Shown here piece after piece: positions 1-12,885 of a stretch of DNA of 64,000 nucleotides. Position numbers and translations under genes: made by a program. The notes under the pieces were generated by a model, which did no database searches, was not told the origin of the DNA, and worked only from the letters and a program-made list of their open reading frames with translations. Origin of the DNA: Tubulanus polymorphus (Eukaryota; Nemertea; Palaeonemertea; Tubulaniformes; Tubulanidae); NCBI RefSeq assembly GCF_964204645.1, contig NC_134026.1:9931450-9995449 (forward strand). The letters are read 5' to 3'. The first letter of the stretch is position 1, and each line of letters begins with the position of its first letter.

Positions 1-899
1 ATAATTGGAAAAATCTTTTCAATCTAGTCAGAATTGATGATTTAGATGTTGGGGTACCTGTTCAGTGTATACATTGCTTCTGCTGAACGCGTGGTACTGT
101 GTCTATTAATAGAACTACGTCACTAAATGGATGGCTCGGAAATGATGTCCATAGAAATGAATAGGAAATAAGCTACAAGAGCAATTCAACTTAATTTTAT
201 ACCTATTTGGCATCTGAATTCAGACAAAATGCCTCTTGATTTTGGAAGTCTACATATCAATGATTATAATTAGCTGTTGAACAGACCACATTCGTTCAAA
301 CTAAGCGCAAAAAATAGGATTTGAATAGCAATCCATGGCATTTTCTAGTAGACAGCAAGGAACACGGATGTATAAATCATCATTTTGGATTATCATTTAG
401 TGAAAGTAAGTAAGATCATGGTTAGATCTAATACCACAGATATTTTGACTTATGAACTGATGAATCTTAGAAGACAGAATTAGCCTCAGGAATGATTTCT
501 ATTCGTTGCTTGAAATACACCTCGTATTGGTAGCGGCTTTGGTCACGAAATTAGAATATTTACTCATCCATCCTATTTTAAAACTTAAAAATAATGTTTG
601 TGAAAGATTTGTGATGTAATCTATCAAAACTCTTCTGCAGCGTGAAACTTGAATCGAAAAACAAATAATATTTATAATTTTTGTAAAGGCTGTAGAAATT
701 TATTTTTTAAATTTAAGTTTTTGTAGAGTTTTGAAGTGTTAGTTTTCAAATTACTTAAATGACTATGAAAAATAGTAAAGTAGTGAGATCGAAATCTGTG
801 AAACCTGGATCTCAAATGATGAATGTGAATGATTAACTGATAAAAAGAATTTTCTAGTGTACAAGGCTTATTTTTTTTTACTTATTCTTTTTGATTTAG
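1..899. other. Intron and upstream sequence of the FN3 gene
   Basis: AT-rich sequence ending in the acceptor AG at 898-899. I found no exon that would supply the single base needed before the first recognised exon, so the preceding exon is probably left of the window. Nothing else is supported here. Confidence 0.5.
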
Positions 900-3800
900 A
901 AAGTCGGGATCCAGTGCGCGTTCCGGCTGACCATTCTGGAGGTTTAACATATCAACTTGGTAATCTTCGCCCGAAGACAAACTACCATCTGAAAGTCATT
1001 CCACTCGTGTCTGATAATGATCGCAATCTTGATTGTTCCTATGAAGGCACTGAAAGAACTACAGGTATTTTGCTTGAACTGTCTTGCATAATTTTGTTTT
1101 CAGTGACATTAATCATTGGCTGGATGAAGTAGCGTGGGATATGGTTTTCGTTGCATGGTATCTGCATCTGCGTGGAGTTTGCGTCACTGCAATAACTAAA
1201 ACACCAATTAAGATAAATCCTAAATTTTTCACGTTATGTGTATAGTGGCATGGATATGAACCCTCTTTAATTTGAAAGTAGCCGAATAGCAGCCATTTTT
1301 GATTCCAAAAATGTGAATTTTGACCTAAAACTGTGAATGTATTTTATGTAGAGCATTGATCTTTCCCATGAGAATTCTAAATACCATCTGACCCATGGGG
1401 TGAGCATACGGCATGGTGCTCTTCACCTCTTAAAGAGGATGCAATGAAATCTTATGGGAAAAATATATTTTACTAATATATTTTTCTCTTGGAATAAGTG
1501 ATTAGAATTTTTCAAGGTTTTGTGTCTATCATTGCTTTTTTTTATATGGATTAAGAAGTCCTTAAAATCTAGTATCAACAGTGGCCCAGGACCAAAATAA
1601 AACAAATCAAGATTTTTAGTGATCGAAGCGATATAATCAAAATGCTTCACGAATGCACTCGTGGTTTAGTTCAGTTTCAAAGCTGGATCACATCAAAAAC
1701 ATGGTATAAGTACATATAGACATAAGTGCCATATGCCAATGGATACGATTAGTTAATGCAACTCCCAACAGAACTATGAAAGCACCAAACAAGGTAAATC
1801 AGTACTTTTTACGTGGTAGTGTGGATCCACATATCCCGGATTGTGCTTCTTCAAAATAGTCATGTGTTAAAAACTGATAGAAATTATTTGGTGAAATATT
1901 TGTGCGCTTCCGAGTGCGACATTTAAACTAGCAAGGCAGAAACCCGTTGTCGCTGCTTTGCAGCTATATTTCAATTTTTATAGGTACCTATGAATATTTT
2001 GTGATCACAATCGATAGCAGTAGTTGTAGATTGTGATACTTTCTATAATTGTGTTGATTTTTAAGGTCATTGGCTTCTGCATACACTCATTGGATTGCAT
2101 TCAATGGTGAAATTAATAGCATTTATATTGGCATCTTGTAGTGAGCATTTAAGTTCACCACTTTCTATGAATACAGAAATCCTCAGATTTTCAAACAGTT
2201 CAAACCTCTTCCAAAGAAGGCATGGTGTCCCCAGTTTGTTATAACTGTTAATGCCATGCAGTTGACTCTTTTATTGACTTGTTGCAGGAATCACAGATAT
2301 TGAAATTGGTTTAATAGCTTGTGGAGCAGTTGTTTTTCTGGTCATGCTGACATCGTTTGGAATATGGTAATTATTGAAACTGATGAAAAATGAAATCACA
2401 TCATTTGGGAATGTCCATTAAAATTTGAGGAAGTTTAGATGATCCTAATAGCTTGTGTACGCATAGTGTACGCATATTTCTTTTGATGATTACCTTCTAC
2501 CTTATGTACATAAATATTGTATCCATGGGGGTTTCATACACAAATGATTTGTTCCAGGCATGCAAACGACCCTACAATTCCTAATTTTTGGTGCCTCCCT
2601 AAAATTTCAGCCTTTTTTGCCAATTTTCCTTAAATATCCTGATGTAGAGGGACATGGCATGATGTCAGAGACTACATCTGATGTCTGAAAAGTGAAGTAC
2701 AGCTGTTCTGTCTGTATATATCATCCATATCAAAAGTGAAGTACACTACCGAATGTAGTGGTGCTGGCCTTTTGGTAATATTGAGTTGCAATGATAAGCC
2801 ATGCATGGCTGAACACTACCATGTTTTTGAATGCCTAAGAAAATAGACTTGAACCAAAACAAGAAATATTTAAGGATAGCTCCATTGTGTACATTTATTG
2901 TTAAATGAATAGCTGCCACTTGAGACATTGGTTTAAAATCACTGAATCACCAGATCTCACTTTCTTTTCTGTGTGGAATTGTAAAACCAAGGTATTCAAA
3001 ACACCACCAGCATGAACCGAGGACTTAAGTGTTCGGAAAGTAACAGATTTTGAGAAATGCTGAATCTGATGTGTCCAAATTCTGTGAGAGAAATGAGACA
3101 TTGAGCTCAACTGCGCATTGGTTAAAATGGTTACCATATTGAAGAACTTCCAAAGCTGCTTAATTAGTAATGAGGACCAACATTTTTAGGCCAGCCGTAG
3201 GCTGAGCCTATTACTATACAAATGGAGCAAATTTAAATGACATGATTTCCAGAGCAAAGGCTCTTTGTCTGTGCAACTGAGCATATATTCATACAAATTA
3301 TTCGTTAAAGCATTATCCATTCTCCAAACTCTACGTAGCTGAATTTTGAAAGAGGGCCTCGTTAAGATTCATATGAGCTCTTTCGCGAATATCTGATCGC
3401 AAAAATATTGGTTTTGAAAAGCCAATCAGAAAGCAAAGACTCCTCTATGATTGGCTTAGCTGCAGAAATCAGCAGCGGTTCGCGTGAACCCGCGGTATCG
3501 TCTACCGTTTTACTTCATGGTTTTAATTTTAGATCTAAAATTGTATTTCAAGATCGATTTCTGTGAAATCTTTAGTTGATTTGGTTTTTATTAGCACTAC
3601 AGAAAATATCATTGACCATTGTGTAAAGCCCGGAAAAAATAGCTTTTTCTTAAACCGGATAGATGACCTTGATATGCCAATTAGCCATGTGCTCAAACTA
3701 CAAATTCAATCAAATTCTATTCTGCCAAAAATATCAAATCCAATTCAATTTTGTTTTATTGAGCAAATTTCAGAAAATCCAATACTATGCCGCATTAAAA

Positions 3801-6800
3801 TCAATAAGACCAAGGAAAAAGATTTATCTGAGGTATTTGTTCCTGCCAGATCCAGTCGCTGTCTGTGCTACTTTTGTATTCTACAATTGTATTGTGTAAA
3901 TTATTAGGTATTGACTCTCAGCTGGGAGTGTATTTTGACAAATTTAACCCACAGAATGCATCATCATTTGCCATTTTATGAAAAGCTGATAGGCTGGCCA
4001 TAGTGCCCGTTGGGGCTCTTGTTCTTAAGGAGAAAGTTGTCTCAGTTGATTTATTATTGTCATGTCTCCAGAGCAGCTGGTCATTTATCAATAGATGTAC
4101 ACAATGGAACTCATTTTTAACCCACTTGGGAATTTAGACCCAACGGGCTATTGCGTTCACTTTTCGTCCGTTCGTCCATAGACGGAATCCAGTTATTTTG
4201 GGAAGTTTTGAAGACGCTTCAATGTAATGTCTTGATATATGGGTTACACATGTATCTACCCTAGTATATGTATCTTCAGCCCAAAAACTGGCCCTATCAG
4301 ATTCAAGATGGCCGACTGAAAGCAATTTTGTTCGCCAAAATCAGCACTTTTTACACATGTTTGAACTTTTTGAGGGAAATTTTGAAGACACTTAAATCAA
4401 TTAGCATGATCTTTCGTATATATCTGAATCAAGATGGCCGTCCTATGACCTTTTTAGTGCCCAAAAATGTCAATTTTGGCCAGAATTCCATGTCCTGTAG
4501 CTTACTACTGGTTTGCCATCTCTCATCGCACTTTGTGAGGGGTATTTTTTGGAAAAGGATGTTTTATACCTGAGACAGGTATTTTTGATCAGCCAATTAT
4601 GACACAATTGGGGGCCAATTTGGTATCATCAGTACTCATTCGTTGGTGGGAAAAAGTTTTTCCACATTATATTGATACCTAAGCATATTTTGTTACCACA
4701 ATCAATTGCGTAGTTGTAGCTCATAACATCATCTATGATTGTGGTTAGTTTTAAGGACATTTGTTATTCTATATGGTCACCAGGGGGTGTTGAATAGTAG
4801 AATAACTTAGTATTTCCTTATTAGATAGGTACCTAGTCATATTTTATTACCATGATCAATTACAAAATCGTAGCTGCTGACATGTTCTATGATGGTGGTG
4901 AGTTTCAAGGTCATTGGTTTATGTATATGGTCACCAGGGAGCGTCGAATATTGAAATTGTTGAGCATTGGAAACCACAAGTGGGCATGGTGTCCCTGGAC
5001 CCCTAGTTATTTCTTTTTTTGATTTGTTTCTAGTCATTGCCATTCAAAAACACGCTAGTGCTCAGCCATGCATGACTTATGATTGCATTTCAACATAACA
5101 TTCTCTTGCAAATATCTAGGTCTACCAACCTGGCTCCGCAAAAAATCAATTAGAATTATCGATGATGAATTATCAATCATTAAGCCTAGGTAACGCATTT
5201 TCTGAGACACCCTGTCCATTGTTCAAACCCCCGAACCCCTGATATATGGGTCTGATGTGATCTACGTTGATTTGCATAGTTAGTATGGTAACATCTCAAA
5301 ATATTCGAATTTGACCTTCAAATTGTATTATTATGTCCTAAATATATGAGCCCGATTATTCTTAAAAATTCAAAATTTTAAAAAGAGAATAAATTCTAAT
5401 TTTTTCTCTAAAATGTGCAAGTTGGCTGTTAGCATGCCTGTTGTTCTCTTTTAATGGTGTAATCAATGTTGTTCTTGATGTACTCCTTCATACAAACACG
5501 GGATATGTGATAAAATGCCAAGAGAAACCATAAGGCCACACCAAAAGACAACCCTGTTTCTCGGGCCCGACCGACCCGATATTTCGTCATTTCAAATAAT
5601 CATTTTCGAAATAAAATAAAATAGCCTACCGACCCTATTTCAAAATTGTGGATGAAATAACTATTTTCAAAAATATATATGTGGCCGACCGACTACAAAG
5701 CTCTCCATTCTCGTAAATATTTTTTCTTTTTCGTGAAATCGTGATGTCGGCACCGAGACGACATGATAAAAATATCTTATTACATCGGATTTAACAATTT
5801 TATTCTGGATATGGTACTTGTGTGCTCAGACAACGTTGCTTATCAGATATTGATGGCGACCTTGGATTGTAAAATTCCAGGAATTCCGTATACAATATAT
5901 TATACGCCTATTCAAGATTTTGATGTTTTTCTTTTTATAAACAGTTTCCAAGTGTGAAATATAATACAAAAACATCAACTTCCCTTTATTATTGTGGTCG
6001 TCTAGCTGCTAATCATATTTTTAACTGGAAATTTGGTCCTGTAAAAAATTATTTACGGCGACCTACCCACTGTCAGAAGAATACCCGAAATTTCTTTTTC
6101 TATAAATAGAAAAAAAAAATCCCTACCGACCTACCCATTTTGGTGATTGCCCCGCCCGAGAAACAGGATTTTTTTTTGGTGTGGCCTAATGCATTACTTT
6201 TTTATCCATTTTCATTCAGCAATATCTTTTGAAATATTTGCAATAAGTCAATCGGAAGTTTGTATACATTCACTTTTGACTTGGTTATAGCTTGCATACG
6301 TTCTACGTGAATGCTGCTTTTCGTAAGAGTCTTCTTGCACTTAATATCAGCTAATGTTTTTTTGACAATTTTTAGGGGGAAGAAATGTGTCGAGAAGCGT
6401 CTCATTGACGATAAGTTTATCTCCATGCCAGTAAGTATTTCCGACATTTTACACAGGAAAATTGAGAATAAATCAAAGATGACAAGATCAATCAAACATT
6501 ATTGATACTTCATAAGGATTTGATACTTCATTAGTGATAAACAATTTTTAGATTAAGCGCAGCTGAATCTATTAGTATAAAACGGAGTGCTGAATTCGTG
6601 TTGACCGCTATCTCCTCCGAGTGTGAAATGATTCACAGGCTAAGGTCTGCATTTAGTTGGCTGTTTTAACGGCCGCTAAGTGGCAACTGCTTTTGAAGGC
6701 TATTGATGAAGCCTAAATTGGGTAAATTGGCAATTTTATGCCGTTTTTGGGGATTTTAGCGATGTAGTGTGACGTCATCTTGATCTACTAATGTAAACAA

Positions 6801-9525
6801 CACGAGCAGAATTGTACAACACTTGCTGTCGAATTTACAAGTAGGCTTTTTATATATTACTGATTCAACATATAAAATTCTCCAATGAGAAAACTACAAA
6901 AGAAGAATTAAAATTGACGATGATTTTTCGTTTGCTGTGATGAAAATTGCATGTCGATGCGCGGCGTCGTTTGCAGTATTTCCTGCGGAGCTGTGATGAT
7001 AGCGCCCTTGTTTTAGTAACATGTGAAGCTCACCAAAATCAACAAAGCCGTTAATCTAGATAAAGGATATTCTGTTAATAAAAAACGATTTGTTAGAAAA
7101 TATTTGAACTAAAATTAATTATGCATACGTTGGGATTATCTTGGCGAAAAAAACGTTTGTATCGATATGCAGATGAATTTTAAACAATTCTAATTCGCAT
7201 GAAAAAACACCATACATGTCGACCAATATTGTGTAGTATATAGTTGAATTCGACAACTCCATCCCACCACGGCTGGCTCGCTACGTTCCTGCCTATGTGT
7301 GGGAACCACCCTTTTGGCCTCGGTGTTTGTTTGCACTGCTGCTTGATGCTATGGTTATATTGGGACGGTTACATAATGGGGAAGCCGCGATCTCGTACGG
7401 CGTGGTGAAGCTGCCTCCCCAATGATACGACGAGGGTAGGTTGACCGGCGCTTCTGTCCGGCGAATAGATACTGCTCACACCTACATAGTGTTCATGTCG
7501 AGCTGGTGCACTGTCACGTAAACATTAATAGACAATTCATCAAAAAGCCGAACTTGATAAACCCGACCACACAGAAAGAATCTGTTTAGTTGTAGAATGT
7601 TATAAACTTTATCAGTTCATTTCTAAACCGCCAGGTCTGATATAGTAAAATATCATTGATCATGGTTTAAAAAAAATAATCTAAAAGTTAGATATTTGGC
7701 CTGCTGTGTCAACTATTAAGCTCAGCAATGAGTGGAGAGACAAGGTATCAATTTTTAATACTTTCTCATCTCCCGATACAGCTAGATTTAATATCAGCTT
7801 CAGCAACAAAAATATGAATATCACATCTGAGATGCTTTTGATTTAATGAAACCTTATAATTTATTACGAGGCTTATAATTTATGATGATTATATGTATTT
7901 CATTTCAAAATCTTTTAGGCCTACTATAAATGGGTTACGTATTTATCTTCTCTTCCTTGTATAAATAACTGTTTGTCATTTAAAATCTAATTATCTTATA
8001 CTTTCATAACATGCATTTCCTTTTATGTGAAGTATAAGCTGATAGAGCACCTTACTAAACCGATGTATGGTCTAGTATGGTGGATATGATTAACTCCTTC
8101 AATTCACTAACTTCTGCGCTGAATAACAGTGCCCATGAGCACCTTGTTTAAATAATAAACTTCCATTGTAAAAAAACTGATAGTGATCCACATTACTCTC
8201 TAGCTGCCCTGGAATTGGCTAAATTCCTAGAAACTTTATTTGTCCTTTGACCTAAAAAAGCCTACTGTAATGACTTTTTAATCAAGCAGTGGCCCATTTT
8301 ACAGCTAAACTTAAAGTTTGGTTTGTCTGAAAACGCAATACAGATGAAATGTACTGTAATATAGAAATAATCTCACACTCAAAAGACGACTCAAAAAAGC
8401 TCTCTTGTAGCAATTATCACTTAAAATGACTATAATGATATCGAAAAGGAAACCTTAATGGTTGTGCCAGCTTTCCTTTCTTGAGTTATTCAATCAGCTA
8501 TGTGCTTATGAACAGATATGACAAAGATAAATTCCCCCCAAAATTATGGTGCTAGCCAGGACTTGAATGGCTACTCTAAACTATGGTGATTTTGCATTAT
8601 TATGCTGTTGTGATATTGGTCAAGCAAAACAATAATTTGTTATTTTCAAAATGTTTTGGCTGCTCATCATGAGGAGGAATTGCTAACTATCAACTCCAGT
8701 TCCTCATGATTCTATATGTATACTATTAGCTAGATCCTGGTTTGTACATGTTTTTTCTTGTCATCTCATGCAAATGTATCTTGCATTCAGGAACCTGACG
8801 GTGATGATGTTTCCATTGAAGATGGTGAAGCGACAAATCACGGGACGCACTCGATATCGAGTACAAATATGTACAAAAAGATTGCTTTGGTTCTTGATAA
8901 CGAGGGTATGATGACTCGCAACGAATATTCAAACAATGATACGGGAGTATCAACGTTATCTGAATCGAGTCGTCAAGGTGATCAGACAAGCAGCAGTGTC
9001 ATCCCCGTCGAGGATATTCGGGAAGACAACGAAATTGGACGAATTGAAGAACCGATTCCGCAATGGAATTTAAACGGTTATGCCTGCCGTACAAATAGAG
9101 ATTTGACGGATGCGCATTCCCCAATTGATGCTGCTGATGAGGGATGCAGCAATAGCGCGGCTACTAGTTTCACTAGCAGTGTTGATAGCAGTAATAGTAG
9201 TACATCCGGTAGTGCAACAGAAGAACAACCTGCCATTAATTTTTCGAATCACAATCGGACGGAGGATAGCTCCGGACTTGGTAGCGGTAGCGATGCGAGT
9301 GCGGCATCATCTATCGGTAAAGAAATCATGAATGACGTGGCAATACACCCGGAGAATCTATGGATGCAAAATCTGAATACGAATAACAATGACGCGACTA
9401 GTAATTCGACTTCTGTAGAATCGGTGCCGGTAGTAACTTTAGATATTGGCACAGATAGCAGTGGAAACGCCATACAACTTTGTTTACCAGTGCATCTAAA
9501 TCAGGAAAACGAGTCTAAACTTTAG
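900..9525 (+). CDS. FN3-domain single-pass membrane protein, 3' part
   Basis: Four exons join in phase: 900-1064, 2288-2366, 6376-6430 and 8791-9525 (stop TAG 9523-9525). Each has AG before it and, except the last, GT after it. Exon 1 encodes the C-terminal half of a fibronectin type III domain (YQLGNLRPKTNYHLKVIPL and a following CSYEGTERTT). Exon 2 is a transmembrane helix (IGLIACGAVVFLVMLTSFGI). Exon 3 is a basic stop-transfer stretch (GKKCVEKRL). Exon 4 is about 244 residues of Ser, Asn, Asp and Glu-rich tail with no domain I recognise. The layout is that of a type I cell-surface receptor or adhesion protein, with FN3 outside the cell and the tail in the cytoplasm. No class I cytokine receptor box 1, TIR, kinase or phosphatase motif is visible. 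The start and upstream exons lie left of the window. The reading frame is well supported; the function is not known. Confidence 0.8.
1985..2245 (-). repeat. Decayed fragment of the 1-kb dispersed family
   Basis: The run around 1990-2110 and the tail near 2215-2245 (ending with a match to GGCATGGTGTCCC) align loosely to the part of the family seen at about 4840-5007. It is strongly diverged and lies in the first intron, just upstream of the transmembrane exon. Confidence 0.5.
2785..3185 (+). repeat. Internal fragment of the CAGGGTGTC mariner-like element
   Basis: Aligns over its length to the interior of the intact copy at 19799-20636, with shared landmarks such as AAGTAACAGATTTTGAGAAA, GCTTAATTAGT and a short palindrome around CATGCATGG. 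Both terminal repeats are missing. It has no coding capacity and lies in the second intron of the FN3 gene. Confidence 0.65.
4119..5007 (-). repeat. 1-kb dispersed family, copy 1
   Basis: The copy runs from CCCACTTGGGAA at the left to CATGGTGTCCCTGGACCCCT at the right. It is inverted relative to the copies at 28624-29697 and 38441-39537. It contains the shared blocks with GCCCAAAAA, AAGATGGCCG and TTCGTCCGTTCGTCC. There are no coding frames. The ends carry a short inverted CCCACTTGGG / CCCAAGTGGG. It looks like a non-autonomous element of unknown superfamily. Confidence 0.7.
5039..5214 (+). repeat. 3' end fragment of the CAGGGTGTC mariner-like element
   Basis: About 175 bp matching the right end of the intact copy at 19799-20636, from CATTCAAAAACA to the terminal GAGACACCCTG. 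It starts about 30 bp after dispersed-family copy 1, so the two repeats are nearly adjacent. Confidence 0.65.
5534..6186. mobile_element. Harbinger-like MITE with TAA target duplication
   Basis: Terminal inverted repeats begin GGCCACACCAAAA at the left and end TTTTTTGGTGTGGCC at the right. They are flanked by TAA at 5531-5533 and 6187-6189. Subterminal sequences CTGTTTCTCGGGC and GCCCGAGAAACAG are also inverted. The element is 653 bp and has no transposase. A 3-bp TAA/TTA duplication and GG-starting ends fit PIF/Harbinger. A second copy is at 31632-31990. Confidence 0.7.
6431..8790. other. Last intron of the FN3 gene
   Basis: Bounded by a strong donor (GTAAGT at 6431) and the acceptor AG at 8789-8790. 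It is mostly AT-rich and featureless. A compact GC-rich block at about 7255-7500 stands out but could not be assigned to a gene, a structural RNA or a repeat. Confidence 0.5.
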
Positions 9526-9634
9526 TGCTGTTCAACTGCTCGAAACCATGGCACATTAACATTAAGTGTCATCATATTTTCTAATTGTTCTTGAAGTTGA
9601 AACATGGTAGATATAATGTTATTGAATTGTTTAA

Positions 9635-10405
9635 CCCTTTAACCAGCAATTGCTCACTAGCGATCAATTTGAATGGCCAAGGATTACTAAGTTGAATAGT
9701 CTGGTTTATTGATTGGTAGGTAGTCAAGTACATATGGCGACAACAGACGGCCTACGATGTCTTAGTCGAGCAAAACGGGAAAATGATTCGTCACAAATTT
9801 GTAATGTATTAGTGGATAAAAAAAACCATGTGTTTGCGAGTCGTATTACTGGTGTTGAGAATGTCGTCAGTAGCAATGACCCAGTACACAGGATGATCGC
9901 AGATGACTTGGACTGTAATGAGTGATTCTGATGATAATATGTCTCGGTGGAATGAGGATAGTTATGATGATCATGGCTGGCCTGATTATTGGGGCGACCA
10001 AGGGGGGAAGGTCACCCCCCCAAGTTAATAAAATTTGAGAAATTAGTATCAGCATGAAAGCTTGTGAAAATAGTACTTTTATGTGGTTATCTCTAATTTC
10101 TATGGACTTATTAAGTAGTTTTTTCCTTACATGGTCCAAAATGAGCTGAAAGAGTCCGTCTGAGCTAAACAATGTACTTCATTTTCTGATGTTATGTATG
10201 CATTTTAGCTATTTCTGCATGAATGATCAGAATGTCTATAATGCAGCTGGCTCCACTCGGTAGCACACCAAATTTGGTATCGTTTCAAAGCTAGTGAAAA
10301 GTTCTTTCAGAAAATGAATACTACTTTTATGGGGTTATCTGTTATATTTTTGCCTTACATGGTCCAAATCAGTTGCAGGCTGAAAAATACTTGCTGGTTA
10401 AAGAG
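9635..10405. mobile_element. piggyBac-like non-autonomous element
   Basis: TTAA at 9631-9634 and 10406-10409 flank inverted ends CCCTTTAACCAGCAA and TTGCTGGTTAAAGAG, which match at 14 of 15 positions. TTAA duplications with C-starting ends are the hallmark of piggyBac elements. The 771-bp body holds two short reading frames but nothing recognisable as a DDD transposase. It lies about 110 bp downstream of the FN3 gene stop, and an AATAAA inside it at 10027-10032 could serve as that gene's poly(A) signal; this last point is inference. Confidence 0.75.
9713..10028 (+). pseudogene. Unassigned short reading frames inside the piggyBac-like element
   Basis: Two overlapping frames: 9713-9925 (70 codons, no good start) and 9918-10028, which begins ATGAGTGATTCT and encodes an acidic peptide starting MSDSDDNMSRW. 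Codon use looks more protein-like than the surroundings. The two frames may be pieces of one decayed coding region joined by a shift. I recognise no family, and they may equally be chance. Confidence 0.25.
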
Positions 10406-10439
10406 TTAATGTGTATATGCGTTGCTTTAGTCCGCTATG

Positions 10440-10600
10440 TTAAGGTGCCAAATTAATTGTCATTGATGTCTCATCTAAATGTGCTTTATTTTTTAATGTT
10501 ATGTATGCAATGTAGTTATTTCAGCATTTCTGGATAAGAATGTCTCTAATGGGTCTGGCTCCACGCGGTAGGAGCACACCAAATTTTCTACATGGCCTGT
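10440..10600 (+). repeat. Diverged duplicate of part of the piggyBac-like element
   Basis: The run with ATGTTATGTATGCA and GGTCTGGCTCCACGCGGTAG closely parallels 10170-10290 inside the element (ATGTTATGTATGCA, CTGGCTCCACTCGGTAG). So a second, partial copy lies just outside the right end. Confidence 0.55.
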
Positions 10601-10619
10601 TTAAGAATGTACTGTCAAA

Positions 10620-12590
10620 CAGTTTAATCTAGATAATGATCTGATTTAGATGTCCATCTTTACATAAATGCCCCAGTATGCCAGATATGATATTTTATCC
10701 ACAGTATCTCCTAAACTAGATCAATTCAATTGGTCCCAAATTATCTGGATCAAGCGTGCAGCATGTGCGGTAGTCGCAGTTTTCAAATGCCCTTGAAAAA
10801 TTTATGTAATAAAGTAATTTATGTAAAAAGTAAATAAAAGAACAAAACACAATTTGTGCGCCATAAAAAATAATTGCCTTTCTGTATTTCTCAGCATCTC
10901 AGCAAGTAGTGTTAAAGCGTGATGCTGATACTGTTTGTATTTTATAATGCTATCGAGCAACATTTAACAGTTTCTTTCATTGAATAGAATAGAATTGAAT
11001 AGAATTAAATTTTTACATATTGATTCAGATATTCAAAGATCAAATCAAACCAGTGATTGAATGTATAATGAATTAAATGATTAACCAACGATTTAAAAAT
11101 CTTGTTCTCTTCTCTGAAGCTTAGTGCACCCAGTAAGAATAGACATGAAGCATTTTTGTTTTGTTGCGAACTTTCAGTTCACCTGTGACACACAATGAAA
11201 CAAGAAACACTGCGAAACAAACCTACAGCGCCACTTATGATGAGATAAGTAATAACAATATCACAGTTATCAAAATGGCGGAGATTTTGATTGGTCATGT
11301 GATTCGCTCTGATCAATTATTGTGTATCGACGTTTCTTTTTACTACTCACACCATCACGAACTGCAGTTGAAATGGTTTTGTATTTGGTGAAACCAATGG
11401 AACTGTGTTTCAGTACACCATAGATGCCAAGTTGCGAAACAAGCCAGAAAAGCATTTCTGTTTCATGTCTTACTGTGTAGTCTTATTGTATGCGCTAGGC
11501 TCATAACAATGATAAACTGAAGCTTTTTGTTGAATCGTTATCTTTTTTTTATTGCTTAGCCATTAAGATAATTAATGCCGTCCATGTCAACTAACTAATT
11601 GTGATGTTCCTAATCAGTTTCATTTAGATAAAGTAAACCATGACGACTGGCTACAAGTTGTCTGACTAATCTCAAGGTGTTCCATTTCCATTCCGAATAT
11701 ATACATGTACATTTATTTCTCAAAAAGTCAAATTCGAGATATTTTCTACTGTACATGCAGGAAATGTACTAGTAATTTTTTCTTTGATTCTACAGATAAG
11801 CAGTGGCTTGTGTACAAAGTTTTCACATGCAGTAATTTCATGGCAGCAATTGTAGGGTTTCATTTCCACCAGAAAGATGTACATGCACTAACATATAGTG
11901 GAGCTATTTCATTATCCCCAGATTCATGGGGGTTTCTTAGACTTGAACCAGGTGTGAATCTAGTGGTTCAGACCGCTGCCTTCCCATTGAGTTGCCTTTT
12001 TTAATCAAGACAGTGATCCTAATACTGAATGGCATCTTGTATAAGTGGTATATTTCTTAGAAAATTTAAAACCAAGGGGACCTGCTTTAATCTGGATTTT
12101 AGTGAATGGGTCCCAAATGATCTGAATTATGTGAGGTCTACTGTATTTTATATTACTTGGAGTAAGTTGTATGTTTACCACAGATATTTGAATTAACTCG
12201 TAGATCTCTGTTAAACCCAGACTACCCTCACATTACTAGCCCCTGCATTATTTATTGAATTTTGAAGCAACCTCAGTGCTATCCATTCATTACTTAATTA
12301 AGTCTGGAATAGATTAACTTATATTTATTCTCAAATCAATACTGCAGCAAATCTAAAAGATTATATATATCTTATTATTTGTTACCCAATATTAAATTTT
12401 CTCATTTTGATTAAACCTTTTTGATGTGTTGTAATTCATTCTACAGCGGAACCTCATATGACGTTGCATATGATGATTTATCATGAGGACAATTTTAATA
12501 ATAATTTCATCCTGAATATAACAAAGTACCGGTATCCGGTTATATTGGCCTTTTCGTGTCCCCTGAAGTTTATTGAAACGAGGTTCCATT
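10620..12590. other. Intergenic DNA
   Basis: AT-rich sequence between the FN3 gene and the first TTAA MITE. AATAAA occurs at 10808-10813 and 10833-10838. I see no exon, RNA gene or clear transposon. Short frames at 11161-11391 and 11705-12004 have no supporting features. Confidence 0.45.
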
Positions 12591-12598
12591 GTATTAAC

Positions 12599-12885
12599 CA
12601 TTTCAGTGCGTCTACACCGCAGTGCGGTGTACGAATCAGTGATGGATTATGCTAGTACACCGCACTGCGGTGTATTGATTTAATTAGTAATTACTAATTA
12701 TCTCTCTTGAATGATGGCAGCACCTGTCAAACATAGTGAAATATTAATAACTAACGATATACCGCGCCAGGGTGCAGACGCACTATAGGGCTATTCCCGT
12801 TATTCAACACACTAGGGTGGAATTTTTCAGAATTTTCAAATTATCTTCAGCACTATAGGGTATTAATTAGCCAGCACTGAAAGGG
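12599..12885 (+). mobile_element. TTAA-flanked piggyBac-like MITE, copy 1
   Basis: TTAA at 12595-12598 and 12886-12889 flank inverted ends CCATTTCAGTGC and GCACTGAAAGGG. The 287-bp body contains two copies of an ACACCGC..GCGGTGT palindrome near the left end. It is strongly similar to 15034-15308 and, in reverse, to 31617-32188. There is no coding sequence. Confidence 0.75.

Noticed and set aside
3563-3907. 114-codon open frame on the plus strand
   Set aside because: Lies in an intron, is repetitive and Ile/Asn-rich, and has no recognisable feature.
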